This document shows positions 52,075-63,960 of a stretch of 64,000 nt of DNA, in pieces (the stretch's first letter is position 1; each line of letters starts with the position of its first letter). The position numbers were made by a program, and so were the translations under genes. Origin of the DNA: Tachypleus tridentatus (taxonomy: Eukaryota > Arthropoda > Merostomata > Xiphosura > Limulidae); the NCBI RefSeq assembly GCF_004210375.1, contig NC_134834.1, forward strand, positions 10,835,857-10,899,856. The letters are read 5' to 3'. Under the pieces are notes generated by a model. The model was not told where the DNA came from, did not search any database, and was given only the letters and a program-made list of their open reading frames with translations.

Positions 52075-52232
52075 CGTGTATCTTCCTTACGAAAAGCTAC
52101 AAACCACCTTTGGTTCCATATTTTTTGGACACCAAAATAATAAAGAAAACAAAAACATAAATAGAAATTCATTGATAGTCGTGATTATTTTATAAGAAAA
52201 ATCACCTGGTGGTCTGTTGTGAACTACAATGA

Positions 52233-52238
52233 TTTATT
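52233..52238 (-). terminator. Candidate poly(A) signal of the third gene
   Basis: AATAAA on the minus strand about 170 bp beyond the stop codon at 52406-52408. Confidence 0.4.
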
Positions 52239-52405
52239 TTAATTAAACTTTTATTGTTACATAAGATAGAAATAAGTACTTCTTATTATAGGATATACTC
52301 AAACAATGTATTAAACCAACACTTATATTCTATGTTCTTTTCGTTCTTTAAAGTCGTCACTCCTCTTTCTTGAAATAAATTCCAATCAAAAACGAGGTCG
52401 TTTTG

Positions 52406-52469
52406 TCACGTGGTTTGAGCTTCTTTTAATTCGTTTAATTCCCGCATCTCTGTTGGTGTCAACAAAGCC
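52406..52469 (-). CDS. Third gene, last exon and stop
   Basis: Acceptor attggatttcag. Completes the arginine codon and reads ALLTPTEMRELNELKEAQTT, then TGA. Confidence 0.8.
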
Positions 52470-55400
52470 CTGAAATCCAATTAAAATATCGTAAAAATAA
52501 CATACTTTCTTCATTTGTCCAATAGCGTTACAACAATCAATATTTGACAACGTATACATATATGCATATTTAGTTTCGGTTTTATTAAGAAAATTTAAAA
52601 TTATAAAACGAAACGGAAAGTTGATTGTTAAACATGTTTATCTATTTTGTTAATAGTGTCCATTGCTCGTAATTTAAGGTGTGGGTGAATTATACGAATG
52701 ACAGTCGATCTCTTAGCATGATTGACAGTAATGCTGACTTCCTTCTGTTCAGTACTTCAAAATTAGAAACGGTGGCAGATGGCCTAACTTTGCCATAAGA
52801 ATAAATAAATACACTGCTCTTAGTAAGAAATAAAACTCGAAAGCACGTTTTGTTGGTAACGCTGTAAAAATTACTGTTTGGTTTGTGCTCTTCCAAGAAC
52901 GTATTGGTGAAAGGAAATAAGACTGTATTAAAATATGCCAACCACACTATATATATGTCATATATTTTGACGAAGCCTTGCACCCAGTACCAGACCTCAT
53001 CTAGCCAGACGATATTTATACTGCCAAACTACATGAACTACAACTGTTATAGTTTGAACAAGATTAAATTGATAGAGAGTTATTTCTGTGAATGTAAAAT
53101 GAGTCGTTTACAAACTACAATTAGGGTTAGTAACACAACTTTATTCATCTGTTTTAACATCAATTATTTATTATTTTTAAGCATCAATAGCAATACATTA
53201 CCTATAAATAAATTAACATGTTGATCACGAAGACGAAAATCTGTTAAACCGTCAATGTTTCATTTCTTTAAAACATCAGAACACTTGAAATAAACATCAA
53301 AGTATGGTTATCTTTACAAGGTTGAAACATGTCGACAAAACGCTTGAGATATTTACCTGTTCAAAGTTTTGAAGGGTACTTTTAGGCCTTCTTGTCGAAG
53401 CTTCTGATAAATTTCCCAGCATTCTCTGGCAGGACGTGACAGATTAAGAAGCAACGTCATCATTGCATCTTCATTTTCACTGGATGGCTCTTCTGTATCA
53501 CACGTGATGTCAGTTCCGTTTGATGTTTCTGGGTTTTCATTTTCTATTGTGTTTTTTGGAATATAAGAACGAATTTTCGAGTTGTCTTTACAGCTACTAT
53601 AATCTCTTTCTGTTTTTTCGTATTTTCCTTCTGAGCCATGATTTATCTCATCAGGAAAATCGGTGGAAGAGTGAACCCTAGATATTGATGTCATCCATGA
53701 CGTATCACATTCTGATAACCCAAAACTGGGCGAAATATCTTCTAATGTCTGGAAGAAAACAAATAAGTTTTCACTTGGCTACTTTGCCATTAGAAGAGAA
53801 ATGTTTCTAGTGGCACATCTGTAAGTTTTAAGGCTAAAAACTGGGTTCAGGTACCCGTGTTGGGCATACCATAGGAATTCCATTTGTCCTCAGTAATAAA
53901 GAAAATGTACTTTCATACGTATATTTTCCAATTGTGGAGAATTTACGTCGGATATAATAATGTCTTAATAAGTCGAAATTAGATGTAAAAATTCAACAAA
54001 AATTTTACAGGGATTCCACTTTCGTATAAACCGTGAGTAAACAAACTGTGAGATGTAGTTTTCTTCGATTCTTTTGTTGTCAGAATTGTTTTGTTTGTTT
54101 ATCATTACTGTTCATCCTTCTAATCAAGTATTCGGATCTGACTGTCACTCTTATAGCAAAGCACACATTTTTTTTCTGGCAACGGGACTCCAACCATGGA
54201 TTATCGGGTTCACAATTTAATACATTAACCATTAGCCAACGCCCGGATCATGTGTCTGTGAAGTGTATATTAAGTGTCCTTATTTACCCTTTCATTCTAT
54301 CAGAATATGGGAATTTTTCTTTTAAATTTTTATTTGAATATTTACATATAATTTATAGTAAATGCCTTATTAATCGAATGGTGTTTATCATCTAACTATT
54401 CGTAATATCAGATAAGTGAGACGTCCGGTGCAGCCACTCACTTGTTGAGATGATTCTGAGGAGGAGCTGGAAGCTCGGATGTTCCTCACCTTGTGAGATC
54501 CCCTCACATCAAGACTGACACCTGTTAAAAGTGGATAAAAATCCTTTATATTAAGAATACAACACGTTTCTACACTACAGATGGCGTTAGATCTCACTAT
54601 TTGTAAACTCAGAGTTCGATTCACCTTGAGGCTTAACTACTGAATCCTGACTTTATCTGTTCATTTCGTTATACAGAGTAAATCAGTAATTTACCTTGTA
54701 GGTTTAGATGTAGAATCATGACTGGGTAACAAGTTACATCATTAACTCACCTGTAAGTTTAGATATAGAATCATGAATGGGTAACAAGTCATAACATTAA
54801 CTCACCTGTAAGTTTAGATATAGAATCATGACTTGGTAGAGATGACTGGTGTCGTGTTCTAGAAGATATATACAAAGAACAACCATACATTTAGCTTACT
54901 TATAAAAACATAAAACTGCGAGTTATTGTTTGTTAATGTTATTGGTTTTGGTTGCCAGTTGAGTAACATAAAAATACTTAAATAAAAAAAAATATTTGAA
55001 TTAGAAAAAAATAAAAGTCCCGAGTTAACTCTGAAACTTGCTGCTTGCAAGATCGTTTCATATTCGAAAACAAATTATTTTTAAAAGAATTAGATTTTAG
55101 TTAGAAAGACGATCGGTAGATGAAGTACTTATTGATCGAGTTCTGAACAGAGTAAGGGATATTTATTTTGGAAATTAGTGTTTTCATCGTATCTGTAGGA
55201 ACGTCGTTTTACGATTTCTATTCTATTTTTCCCTGGTGGATCAGCTGTGAGGTGACGAACTTACAACGTTAAATACCAGAGTTTGATTCTTTGCGTTGCA
55301 CAAAGCACGTATCATCCATTGTTTAGCTCTGCATTAAAAGCAATAACAACCGCTGTCTTATAACCCTAAAAAAGGCGTCCATCATCAATCAATGCTGCCA

Positions 55401-58400
55401 CCTACAATATTCCCGCTGTTTAGGGGGTATTAAAGTATTACTCAAGACTGTGTAGCATGTTTAGGTTTATGGACTACTACTATTTCTTTGATGTGGGGCT
55501 TGCTAACATTCATATTTGTATTTCATCTGTTTTTAACTAAACCCAAACCTCATTTTTTAACCTTACGTTATTTACGCTAAATTCAAGTTAACAATAACCT
55601 AATTTAGGCAAGCTAAACTTAACCTTAACCAAAAATAACCATAATGAAACTTAAATTAATCCAGCTTAAAATATATTCGTAACCTAATATCTAAACCAAG
55701 TCTTAACTTAATAGTAACACTCCATGCCGTTACGTATGACCGTCTTCTATCCGTCAAAAAAGCTGTCTTGTCCAAAACGCACAACTCTTACCAGCAGGGT
55801 TTCCATAATCCATACATGATGGCGTATTACAATGGCAGTTTGCCAGTGCCACTTTCAACAACCTGATTGAACAGAAATCTATTGGCACAGGTCGGGCTAC
55901 TGGACTGGTATGTCTGCTTATGAAATATTATGAATACCTGTTTTATTATACGACTGCTTTAGGTATTCAACAGTTGAAAGAATATGTAGCGAAAGGAACT
56001 TGTGTAAATGTGAAAAAGTATGTCAGTTCTCCAGACAGAGATCTTCTCTGATTATGTTACGGACGTATAGACACTGTGAGATGGCAAATTATAATTTTTA
56101 TTATTACGGTTGTACAGATACTGTGGATGTATCAGAAAAATATGTAAATCTATGATCACATGAGATGTACTCCCGTGACCTACTCTGTGAATGAATATCC
56201 TTCAAGAAGTTTCACTAAGAGAGAGAAAATCATGAGGCAGTTTGTTTTGGAATTTCTCACAAAGCTACACGAGAGTTATCTGCGCTAGCCGTCCCTAATT
56301 TAGCAGTGTAAGACTACAGGGAAGGCAGCGAGTCATCACCACCCACCGCCAACTCTTGGGCTACTCTTTTACGAACGAATAGTGGGATTGACCGTCACAT
56401 TATAACGCCTCCACGGCTGAAAGGGCGAGCAAGTTTGGTGCGATGGGGATTCGAACCCGCGACCCTCAGATTATGCCGAACCTCTTGAGATAGTTATTGA
56501 AGGGCACATTTGTTACTGTTTTCACTCGATATTGTTATCAGTATTATGAGCGACATAAAGAGATATTGTTCGAATATTGTGTTTGGTTTTCTTTTGAAAT
56601 TAAGTTTTTCTTTCTGTTTTTTTTTTCTTGATTTCATTATTACTGATTTATTCCCATTTATGATAAACTGTTTATTAATATTTGTGTGGAGTCTCGGACA
56701 GACATTTGTTTCTTAACTGTATTGAATTTATTTCTAAGAATTGTTATGGTGAATAAATTGTGTTTGGTTACGGAACCATGATTGTGGTGACATGTTCATT
56801 TTAGACTATTACAACACTTTTGACACTGACATTTGTGATCGTTGTTTCTCATCTGTTACAAGACACTTTGCTTATTACAACTTGGCACGACTTGTTGTAG
56901 GTCTCTCTCAGGATGGTCCTGGTGGCCCGAATTGATCCGTTCTTTTATTTTTCATAACAATCACATGTAAGGGATACTCCCTATCTTGGAAATTCTAAAT
57001 CCCAGATGTGAACACATCAGTATACTCTGAATATATTAATGTTTTGCATCACGAAGCATTATTTGTGTCGTTCCTGAAGCTGAGTCGTTGTTTTACAGAA
57101 AACTGCGTGAGTTAGAGCGGGCGTATTCAAAAAATTACTTATCGGCTATACTTACTGAAAACTGAAAAACGTGATTTTGTATACAGCAGCAGTTTACTGA
57201 CACGTAAAACAAACAGCTTAACAGAATGTAATAAAACAAGAACATCATAAAAGAGGTAGATCACGTTACACATAAAAAAAAAAAACAGTTTTACCAGCCA
57301 ATCAAATCAAACAACAGAACATTCTAAGTAAAGACTTTTTTTTTGTGATTGAACTGAGTCGTTTTTTGACCTCAGTTTTTTACCTTCAAGAAGACTAGTA
57401 TGATATTTCAAAATTTATGGTTATTGTCTTTTAAAGTAACTTCATTTCGAGGTTAAGCCTCGCTTATCACGAAAACAATTTATCCAAACTAGAACGTAAA
57501 ACTTTTATATTTCTGATTGATTGATGCTGACAAATACGGCGGGAAATGTACCTCCATTTTTTTTTTCGTTGTTAAAGATCTCTGTCATAAGAAGCGACCC
57601 CTATGAAAACTGGGGAATTTCTTTTAAAACTCAGTGTTGGGAATTGTTTACGTAGTTCATGATGTCACATTCAAAGGAATAAATCTTGAAGTTATTTATA
57701 TTCTTGAACAAACAATAACTTCACGTTCAATGTTTTAAAAATACTGTGATAATGAATGGAAGCCATTTTCTCAACGTGACACAAACTAAATCACGTTACA
57801 GATGTCTAGAATTCATATCTAGCCAGCTCTAATTTAGAAATGCTGACCAAAAGGAAGGAAATCCGCCAAAAGTACCTTCTGCCAATTATACAGTTTGGAA
57901 ACTGACCGTCACAGTTAAAACGACCCTCTTTCCCAATAGCCGAGAGTACTAAACTGACATATCGTGGTTCAAACCTTCGACCTTACAAGTTCGAGCTCGA
58001 CACGCTAATCACAAGGTCATGCGTGTCTGGGTCAAAGGTAAGTGAAGAACGTACATGAGGTATATTTCTTTACCCACGGGAAATCACATAGGTATAAAAA
58101 ATCTAACAGTTAAATCCCATGAACAAACACGGATAACACATAACAAACTTGTGTATTACATTCACCTCATAACAGATGTGTTACAGGCTTATCGAACTTA
58201 ATTAATGAGTTCTGAGTGACAATTTAGCTTTATTCAATCTGTATGAATTGTATTTAACTGAAACATCGGTCCTGTATTCTACTGATACTACTTAGGTACT
58301 GTATTCTATTAATACTACTTAGGTCCTGTATTCTATTAATACTACTTAGGTATTGTATTCTATTAATACTACTTAGGTCCTGTATTCTATTAATACTACT

Positions 58401-61400
58401 TAGGTCCTGTATTCTACTAGTACAACTCAAATCCTGTATTCTACTAATACAACTTAGGTCCTGCATTCTACTAATATAACTCAAGTTCTGTATTCTACTA
58501 ACACAACTCAGGTCCTGTATTCTACTAATACAACTCAGGTTCTGTATTCTACTAATATAACTCAGGTCCTGTATTCTACTGATACAACTCAGGTCCTGTA
58601 TTCTACTAATACAACTCAGGTCCTGTATTCTACTAATACAACTCAGGTCCTGTATTCTACTAATATAACTCAGGTCCTGTATTGTACTAATACAACTCAG
58701 GTCCTGTATTCTACCAATATAACTCAGGTCCTGTATTATACCAATATAACTCAGGTCCTGTATTCTACTAATACTACTTAGGTACTGTATTGTATTAATA
58801 CTATTTAGGTCCTGTATTCTACTACTACTACTTAGGTACTGTATTCTATTAATACTACTTAGGTACTGTATTCTATTAATACTAATTAGGTACTGTATTC
58901 TACTAATACTACTTAGGTACTGTATTCTATTAATAAACCTCAGGTCCTGTATTCTACTAGTACAACTCAGGTTCTGTATTCTACTAATATAACTCAGGTC
59001 CTGTATTCTACTGATACAACTTAGGTCCTGTATTCTACTAATACAACTCAGGTCCTGTATTCTACTAGTGCAACTTAGGTCCTGTATTCTACTTATACAA
59101 CTCAGGTCCTGTATTCTACTAATACAACTCAGGTCCTCTATTCTATTGATACAACTTAGGTCCTGTATTCTACTAATATAACTCAGGTCCTGTATTTTAC
59201 TAGCACAACTCAGCTCCTGTATTCTACTAATACAACTCAGGTCCTGTATTCTACTAGTACAACTTTGGTCCTGTATTCTACTAGTACAACTTAGGTCCTG
59301 TATTCTACTAATATAACTCAGGTCCTGTATTCTACTAATACAACTCAGGTCCTGTATTCTACTGATACAACTTGGGTCTTGTATTCTGCTAATATAACTC
59401 AGGTCCTGTATTCAACTAATGTTACATAGCTACGAATGTCTTTACTATTCAGTTCCTTGTTTGTTTACCAATGTTTTAAGAGAACTATGGAAACACATAT
59501 TTTATACTACTTAGGTACTGTATTCTATTAATACTAATTAGGTACTGTATTCTACTAATACTACTTAGGTCCTGTATTCTACTAATACAACTCAGGTCCT
59601 GTATTCTACTAGTGCAACTTAGGTCCTGTATTCTACTTATACAACTCAGGTCCTGTATTCTACTAATACAACTCAGGTCCTCTATTCTATTGATACAACT
59701 TAGGTCCTGTATTCTACTAATATAACTCAGGTCCTGTATTCTACTAGCACAACTCAGCTCCTGTATTCTACTAATACAACTCAGGTCCTGTATTCAACTA
59801 ATGTTACATAGCTACGAATGTCTTTACTATTCAGTTCCTTGTTTGTTTACCAATGTTTTAAGAGAACTATGGAAACACATATTTTATAGGTTGTTGGTGT
59901 CCATCACTAAATATACATTTGTAGGAATCCTTCTTATCTAGGAGAAATGAAACGATATAAAAACATTCTCTTGTAACTGTTACTTTTATAACGTCTGTGA
60001 AATGTGTGGAAACTACTTGGACATCTTCTGTATCTTAATGTTTTCATTTCATTTCTGGTTTTATCCAATAACCTTTTGATTTTTAAAAATTGTTTTATCA
60101 TATTTTTTTATTCTTATACTTTGTTTGTGTTATCATGTTAACAGAAGGTGGCGCTGTGATTGTTTCAGCGCAAAGCTACATAAAGGTGGAATTGAACCCT
60201 GAATTTTAACGACACAATGCGGGACACAAGAAAACTGCCGTTCGTTTTTCGTATCTGAAAAAATAATAATTATAAAAACAATATATGAAATACTTTATTC
60301 TATTTAACAAAGTGTTGTTGGTTTAAATTATTTTTAATGAAATCGTATTGCTTTAAACATTTGTTTTATAAACACGATAGTATAGTTCTGAAGACTTAAC
60401 TCCCTTAGACTAGTATTGCGATCTCTATTATCAGAGGATATAAAACGTACCTCTTATGAGTTCGATTGTCACGTGGTGACGCTGAATAAACGAGCTGATT
60501 AGTACGTAGTATGCGTCCTTGGGATGAGCTTAGCAGTCCAGTGCTGGTTGAAGCCTAGGAATAAACAAAACACAGGTGTTCATGATCTGTAGCAACGGTA
60601 TAAGGTTAATAGTGTTTCCACTGATTGTGATGGTTCTGTTTATAACCTAATAGCCCCTTCTTCCTCCACGAATTATGTTTGTCATGGTTAGAAACCATTG
60701 CTTATCAGACTTCAATGCACTGAGGTCAGCGTTATCAGACTCTTTTATCATAGCTTTCATCAACCCGGAGCGGGCGAGGGTTCGTTGGAACAGCTTAATG
60801 GTACAGAGGTTTAAGGAGTTCCATGTGGTGCTTTAACAGGGGCTTCGGCGAATGTGTGGTATGAATTCCAATTTGTAGTTGTATCTTATGGAGGACCTGG
60901 CATGTTGTATCTTATGAAGGACCTGGCATGTTGACTTGGACATGTAGCTGAAACGTTTGTTTTGATGGATCCACAATTTGAATGTAGACAGAGATGGTAT
61001 TCCGTCGCATGCAGGGTTAACAACTTGTAACTTTTTTTGATATTTGGATGTTTGACTTTTCATTATAAGTGTAACCTGCGACCACCACGAATACGGAGAC
61101 ACTTCATCAACCTATGACCAGGTAGTTGGAACTCTCAACTCGAATCTCTGTCCCACCAAACAGGTCATCCTCTTAGTCGTGGTGAAGTTATAATGTTTCG
61201 GTCAATCCAACTATTTTTCAGTGAAAGAGTAGCCCGAGATTTGGCGGTGGGTGGTGATGACTAGCTAGCTACCTTCCGTCTAGTATTCTCTGCTAAATTC
61301 GGGACGGTTAGTGCAGATGGTGCTCGTGCACTTTCATTTTAACCAAATCAAACTTCTTCGACGTGCTTTGTATTATTTTTGAAATGTTATATCGCTGGTT

Positions 61401-63305
61401 GGACGACAACAAACTTTGTTGTCCGATCTTCCATTTGCCTCAAGCCAGATTCCACTGGCGCAGTTTTAGAGTTTTGGTCTTCCGTTCAATTATGTGATTT
61501 GGGAGAAGGTTGTAAAGATGGATTCTGTGGGGATTTGGTAGAGCTAAACCTCTTTGAATGTCAGTTATCTTGTTCACAGCTCCAGGAAAATGACTGTTTC
61601 ACCGGTTACTCATTTCACTCTTACTACCGTGCAACTTGTGGCCAATTGTGACAAAGTTTGGTAAATTTCCACTCTACAAATTAAATTTAGCTTCGAAAAA
61701 GTTCAAACCTGAACGAAACTCGATAAAACAAACAAATAATAGGAGGTTCCTTACACTGGCATAACGTACATAATATCTATTCTGTTTTTACGTTATCCCT
61801 TACTCACTGCAGTAAAGTGATACAAGATTCGTGGTTCTGATGCTACTGAATTATTCAGGCGACACGCTGGTTGAGACACTAAAAATGAATACCTAAAGTA
61901 TGAACTATTTCTTTAAGAGATTATTTATTTATGTTCCCCTATATTCACGTAACATTACGAAAATCCGGATTGTTTTTGATTACTTAACGAATATACATGT
62001 TCACCAGAGCTCCAGATGTGTCTATCTCCATTTTCATTGTCGTAATTCATATGTCGATGTAGCTGTTATTCGTTCAAACCTGTTTGTGTGAAGCAATTCG
62101 TACAACATCTTACACCAGCTGCATAACAGAAAAGACTTACAAATTTTGTATTTGATGAATATTTGTGCCTAATTTTATGGCCAAAGAGAAGCCAACTTCA
62201 GTTCACCTGTTTCTTTTGGTTGTTTTTTGTGGTCACAGAGAGCAAAACTTTCATTTCTTACTAAGTAGCCAAACGGAACCGAGTTTTCAGTTTTTACTAC
62301 GTGGTTAAAGTGGACTGAACTTTCAGATTTTACTACGTGGCCAAGGATAGCTGAACCTACAGTTCTTACTGCATGACCAAGGACAACTAAACCTTCAGTC
62401 TTTTGTGATCAAAAGAGAGCTGAACCTTCAGTTCTTACTACATGACCAAGGACAACTAAACCTTCAGTCTTTTGTGATCAAAGAGAGCTGAACCTCCAGT
62501 TCTTACTACATGACCAAGGACAACTAAACCTTCAGTTTTTTTGTGATCAAAGAGAGCTGAACCTTCAGTTCTTACTACATGACCAAGGACAACTAAACCT
62601 TCAGTTTTTTTGTGATCAAAGAGAGCTGAACCTCCAGTTCGTACTACATGACCAAGGACAACTAAACCTTCAGTCTTTTGTGACCAAAGAGAGCTGAACC
62701 TCCAGTTCGTACTATATGACCAAGGACAACTAAACCTTCAGTTTTTTGTGATCAAAGAGAGCTGAACCTCCAGTTCTTACTACATGACCAAAGACAACTA
62801 AACCTTCAGTCTTTTGTGATCAAAGAGAGCCTAACCTCCAGTTCTTACTACATGACCAAAGACAACCAAACCTTCAGTTTTTTTGTGATCAAAGAAAGCT
62901 GAACATCCAGTTCTTACTACATGACCAAGGACAACTAAACCTTCAGTTTTTATGTGATCAAAGAGATCTTAACCTCTGTTTCTTAATTTGTGACGAGGGA
63001 AGGGTGAACTTTCAGTTCTTACTACGTGGTCTTCGGTTTTTAGATGATCACCACATGTAAGTGATTCGTTTCGTAATCCAGGAAGAAATATTAAATATTT
63101 TATAATACAGAAAATACGTCAGAACGTATCTTAGTAACTATCGTTAACCTAAGTTTCACGTGAAGTCTTCTTACATTGTTTCTTGGGTTTCGAGTATTTG
63201 TTTCTCGGAAGCAGGAAACCAAGGTTCCAGCCCTGGTTTTCCGGAGAACTGAGCTGGCTGTTTCAGTTTGGCTCGATCCTACCAATCCTGCTCGTTTTTT
63301 GTTTC
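52406..63305 (-). CDS. Unrecognised serine-rich protein gene, 3' part, six exons
   Basis: I did not recognise this gene. Six exons at 63305-63175, 60554-60451, 54858-54806, 54521-54442, 53748-53357 and 52469-52406 splice with GT-AG sites and perfectly agreeing phases, giving about 273 residues before TGA. The first two thirds look disordered, basic and Ser/Thr/Asn-rich (SSQTETASSVLRKTRAG, GLLSSSQGRILRTNQLVYS, RNIRASSSSSESSQQ). The C-terminal module is hydrophobic and probably folded: LLLNLSRPARECWEIYQKLR, then LKVPFKTLNRALLTPTEMRE. The gene starts beyond the right edge and shares its strand with CDC7, whose start codon lies 4 kb past its end. BTBD8, which lies near TGFBR3 and CDC7 in human, is one candidate to compare, but I cannot confirm it from sequence. 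Confidence 0.75.
53357..53748 (-). CDS. Third gene, exon 5 of those visible
   Basis: Acceptor gttttcttccag, donor ACAG|GTAAAT, 392 bases. Reads TLEDISPSFGLSECDTSWMT, an acidic Ser/Asn-rich middle with PETSNGTDITCDTEE, and the start of the C-terminal module (LLLNLSRPARECWEIYQKLR). Part of this exon has a decayed copy near 50.7 kb. Confidence 0.85.
54174..54246 (-). mobile_element. tRNA-like Pol III promoter remnant
   Basis: Minus strand shows an A-box-like ttggctaatggttaatg and a B-box-like ggttggagtccc at typical spacing. Probably the head of another SINE; a decayed tRNA is possible. Confidence 0.4.
54442..54521 (-). CDS. Third gene, exon 4 of those visible
   Basis: Acceptor acttttaacag, donor CAA|GTGAGT. 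Reads VSLDVRGSHKVRNIRASSSS then SESSQQ. Phases 1 to 0. Confidence 0.75.
54691..54845. repeat. 55-bp tandem repeat including an exon end and its donor, about 2.8 copies
   Basis: On the minus strand each unit ends tctaaacttacag followed by gtgagttaat. The first unit is the 3' half of the 53-base exon of the third gene, and the other two lie in the intron behind it. Confidence 0.93.
54806..54858 (-). CDS. Third gene, exon 3 of those visible (53-base microexon)
   Basis: Acceptor atatatcttctag, donor ACAG|GTGAGT. Reads TRHQSSLPSHDSISKLT. The 3' half of the exon with its donor is repeated twice more in the following intron. Phases 2 to 1. Confidence 0.7.
54859..56242. other. Intron of the third gene
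   Basis: Holds a family 2 SINE at about 55231-55347 and a stretch with many degenerate aacctaa/ttaacc words (55555-55720). No exon was recognised. Confidence 0.5.
55231..55347 (+). mobile_element. tRNA-derived SINE (family 2), diverged
   Basis: ccctggtggatcagctgtga, ttacaacgttaaa, a B-box-like gagtttgattctt, and ccattgtttagctctgc correspond in order to the reverse of the copy at 50.2 kb. Confidence 0.6.
56243..56482 (-). mobile_element. tRNA-derived SINE (family 1), well preserved
   Basis: Complete body plus intact B box (gggattcgaacccgcgacc on the plus strand). The A-box end is shortened. Confidence 0.9.
57819..58027 (-). mobile_element. tRNA-derived SINE (family 3), near full length
   Basis: Body agctctaatttagaaatgct, ccaaaaggaaggaaatc, aaactgaccgtcacagtt; head with B box (minus aaggtttgaaccacg) and A-box-like tgaccttgtgattagcgtg. 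Related in layout to family 1 but clearly diverged. Confidence 0.65.
58262..59816. repeat. 27-bp minisatellite, over 50 copies, interrupted once
   Basis: Unit ctcaggtcctgtattctact then aatacaa, with an acttaggta variant. A unique flank of about 87 bp (gttacatagctacgaatgtc onward) occurs inside at 59422 and again at the right edge at 59801. Confidence 0.96.
60451..60554 (-). CDS. Third gene, exon 2 of those visible
   Basis: Acceptor gtttattcctag, donor AGAG|GTACGT, 104 bases. Reads ASTSTGLLSSSQGRILRTNQ then LVYSASPRDNRTHK. Phases 0 to 2. Confidence 0.75.
60555..62228. other. Intron of the third gene
   Basis: Holds one SINE fragment (61180-61352) and a direct repeat atgttgtatcttatg.aggac near 60880-60930. 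A 90-codon Cys-rich open stretch on the plus strand (61379-61651) has no ATG at its start and is not called. Confidence 0.5.
61180..61352 (+). mobile_element. tRNA-derived SINE (family 1), truncated
   Basis: Body only: ttcggtcaatccaactattt, ggcggtgggtggtgatgact, aattcgggacggttagtgc. Confidence 0.8.
62229..63055. repeat. 68-bp dimeric minisatellite, about 11 copies
   Basis: Unit contains accaaggacaactaaacctt and caaagagagctgaacctcca. The two 34-bp halves align with each other, and the left end shows looser half units. Confidence 0.95.
63175..63305 (-). CDS. Third gene, exon 1 of those visible
   Basis: A strong acceptor (tttttgttttattag) and donor AAT|GTAAGA frame 131 bases reading NKKRAGLVGSSQTETASSVL then RKTRAGTLVSCFRETNTRNP. 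Phases 1 to 0, agreeing with the next exon. Confidence 0.65.
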
Positions 63306-63677
63306 CTAATAAAACAAAAACACATAAAGTAGACGTTAAACAGTTGGAAGACTTCTATAATAAGTATTCAGAGGCAAGTTGCAAACCTTGTATGCATAAA
63401 ACATAGTTATTAAAATCAACCTTGAGTACCATAAAAAAGTTTCAGTAACAAATTACAAAATGTTTCCGATGAGGCACGCCCCTGTATGCCCCTGTATGAT
63501 TTCACTTCTTATTTCCTTTCCTCCTATAGTAGTTACCCTTAACAGTTTCTGCCTACACCCAAATTCCCTTAATAAATTTATATCTTACTACGTCTTACTT
63601 CGCCATTAAATGAAGAGAGAAAATGGAAGTGAAAATAACAAACATTATAATTGTGGGTGAAGCTTTAGAACAAACAG

Positions 63678-63960
63678 AGTGTTACCTTGGTAACTTACAC
63701 TGTACGACACACCTTACCTTGGTAACGTACACTGTACGACACACCTTACCTGGGTAACATACACTGTTCGACACACGCTACCTTGGTAACTTACACTTTA
63801 TGACAAACGCTTCCTTGGTAAGTTACACTGTACGACACACGTTATCTTGGTAACTTACACTTACGACACACGTTACTTTAGTGACTTACACTGTGCGATA
63901 AACGTTATCTTGACTAACTTACACTGTACGACACACGTTACCTTGAAGATTTGTTACTTA
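63678..63960. repeat. 32-bp tandem repeat, about 9 copies
   Basis: Unit contains acgacacaccttaccttggt and aacttacactgt. On the minus strand several copies read AAG|GTAAGG or AAG|GTAACG. Confidence 0.94.

Noticed and set aside
55555-55720. Stretch rich in aacctaa and ttaacc words, reminiscent of arthropod telomere repeats
   Set aside because: The words are irregularly spaced and mixed with other sequence; no run of TTAGG or CCTAA units is present.
57536-57545. Second E2F-like word (ggcgggaaa)
   Set aside because: It lies inside an intron of the third gene with no promoter or gene start nearby, so a chance match is more likely.
61379-61651. Plus-strand Cys-rich frame of 90 codons
   Set aside because: No ATG at its start, no signal peptide, and it lies in an intron of the third gene on the opposite strand.
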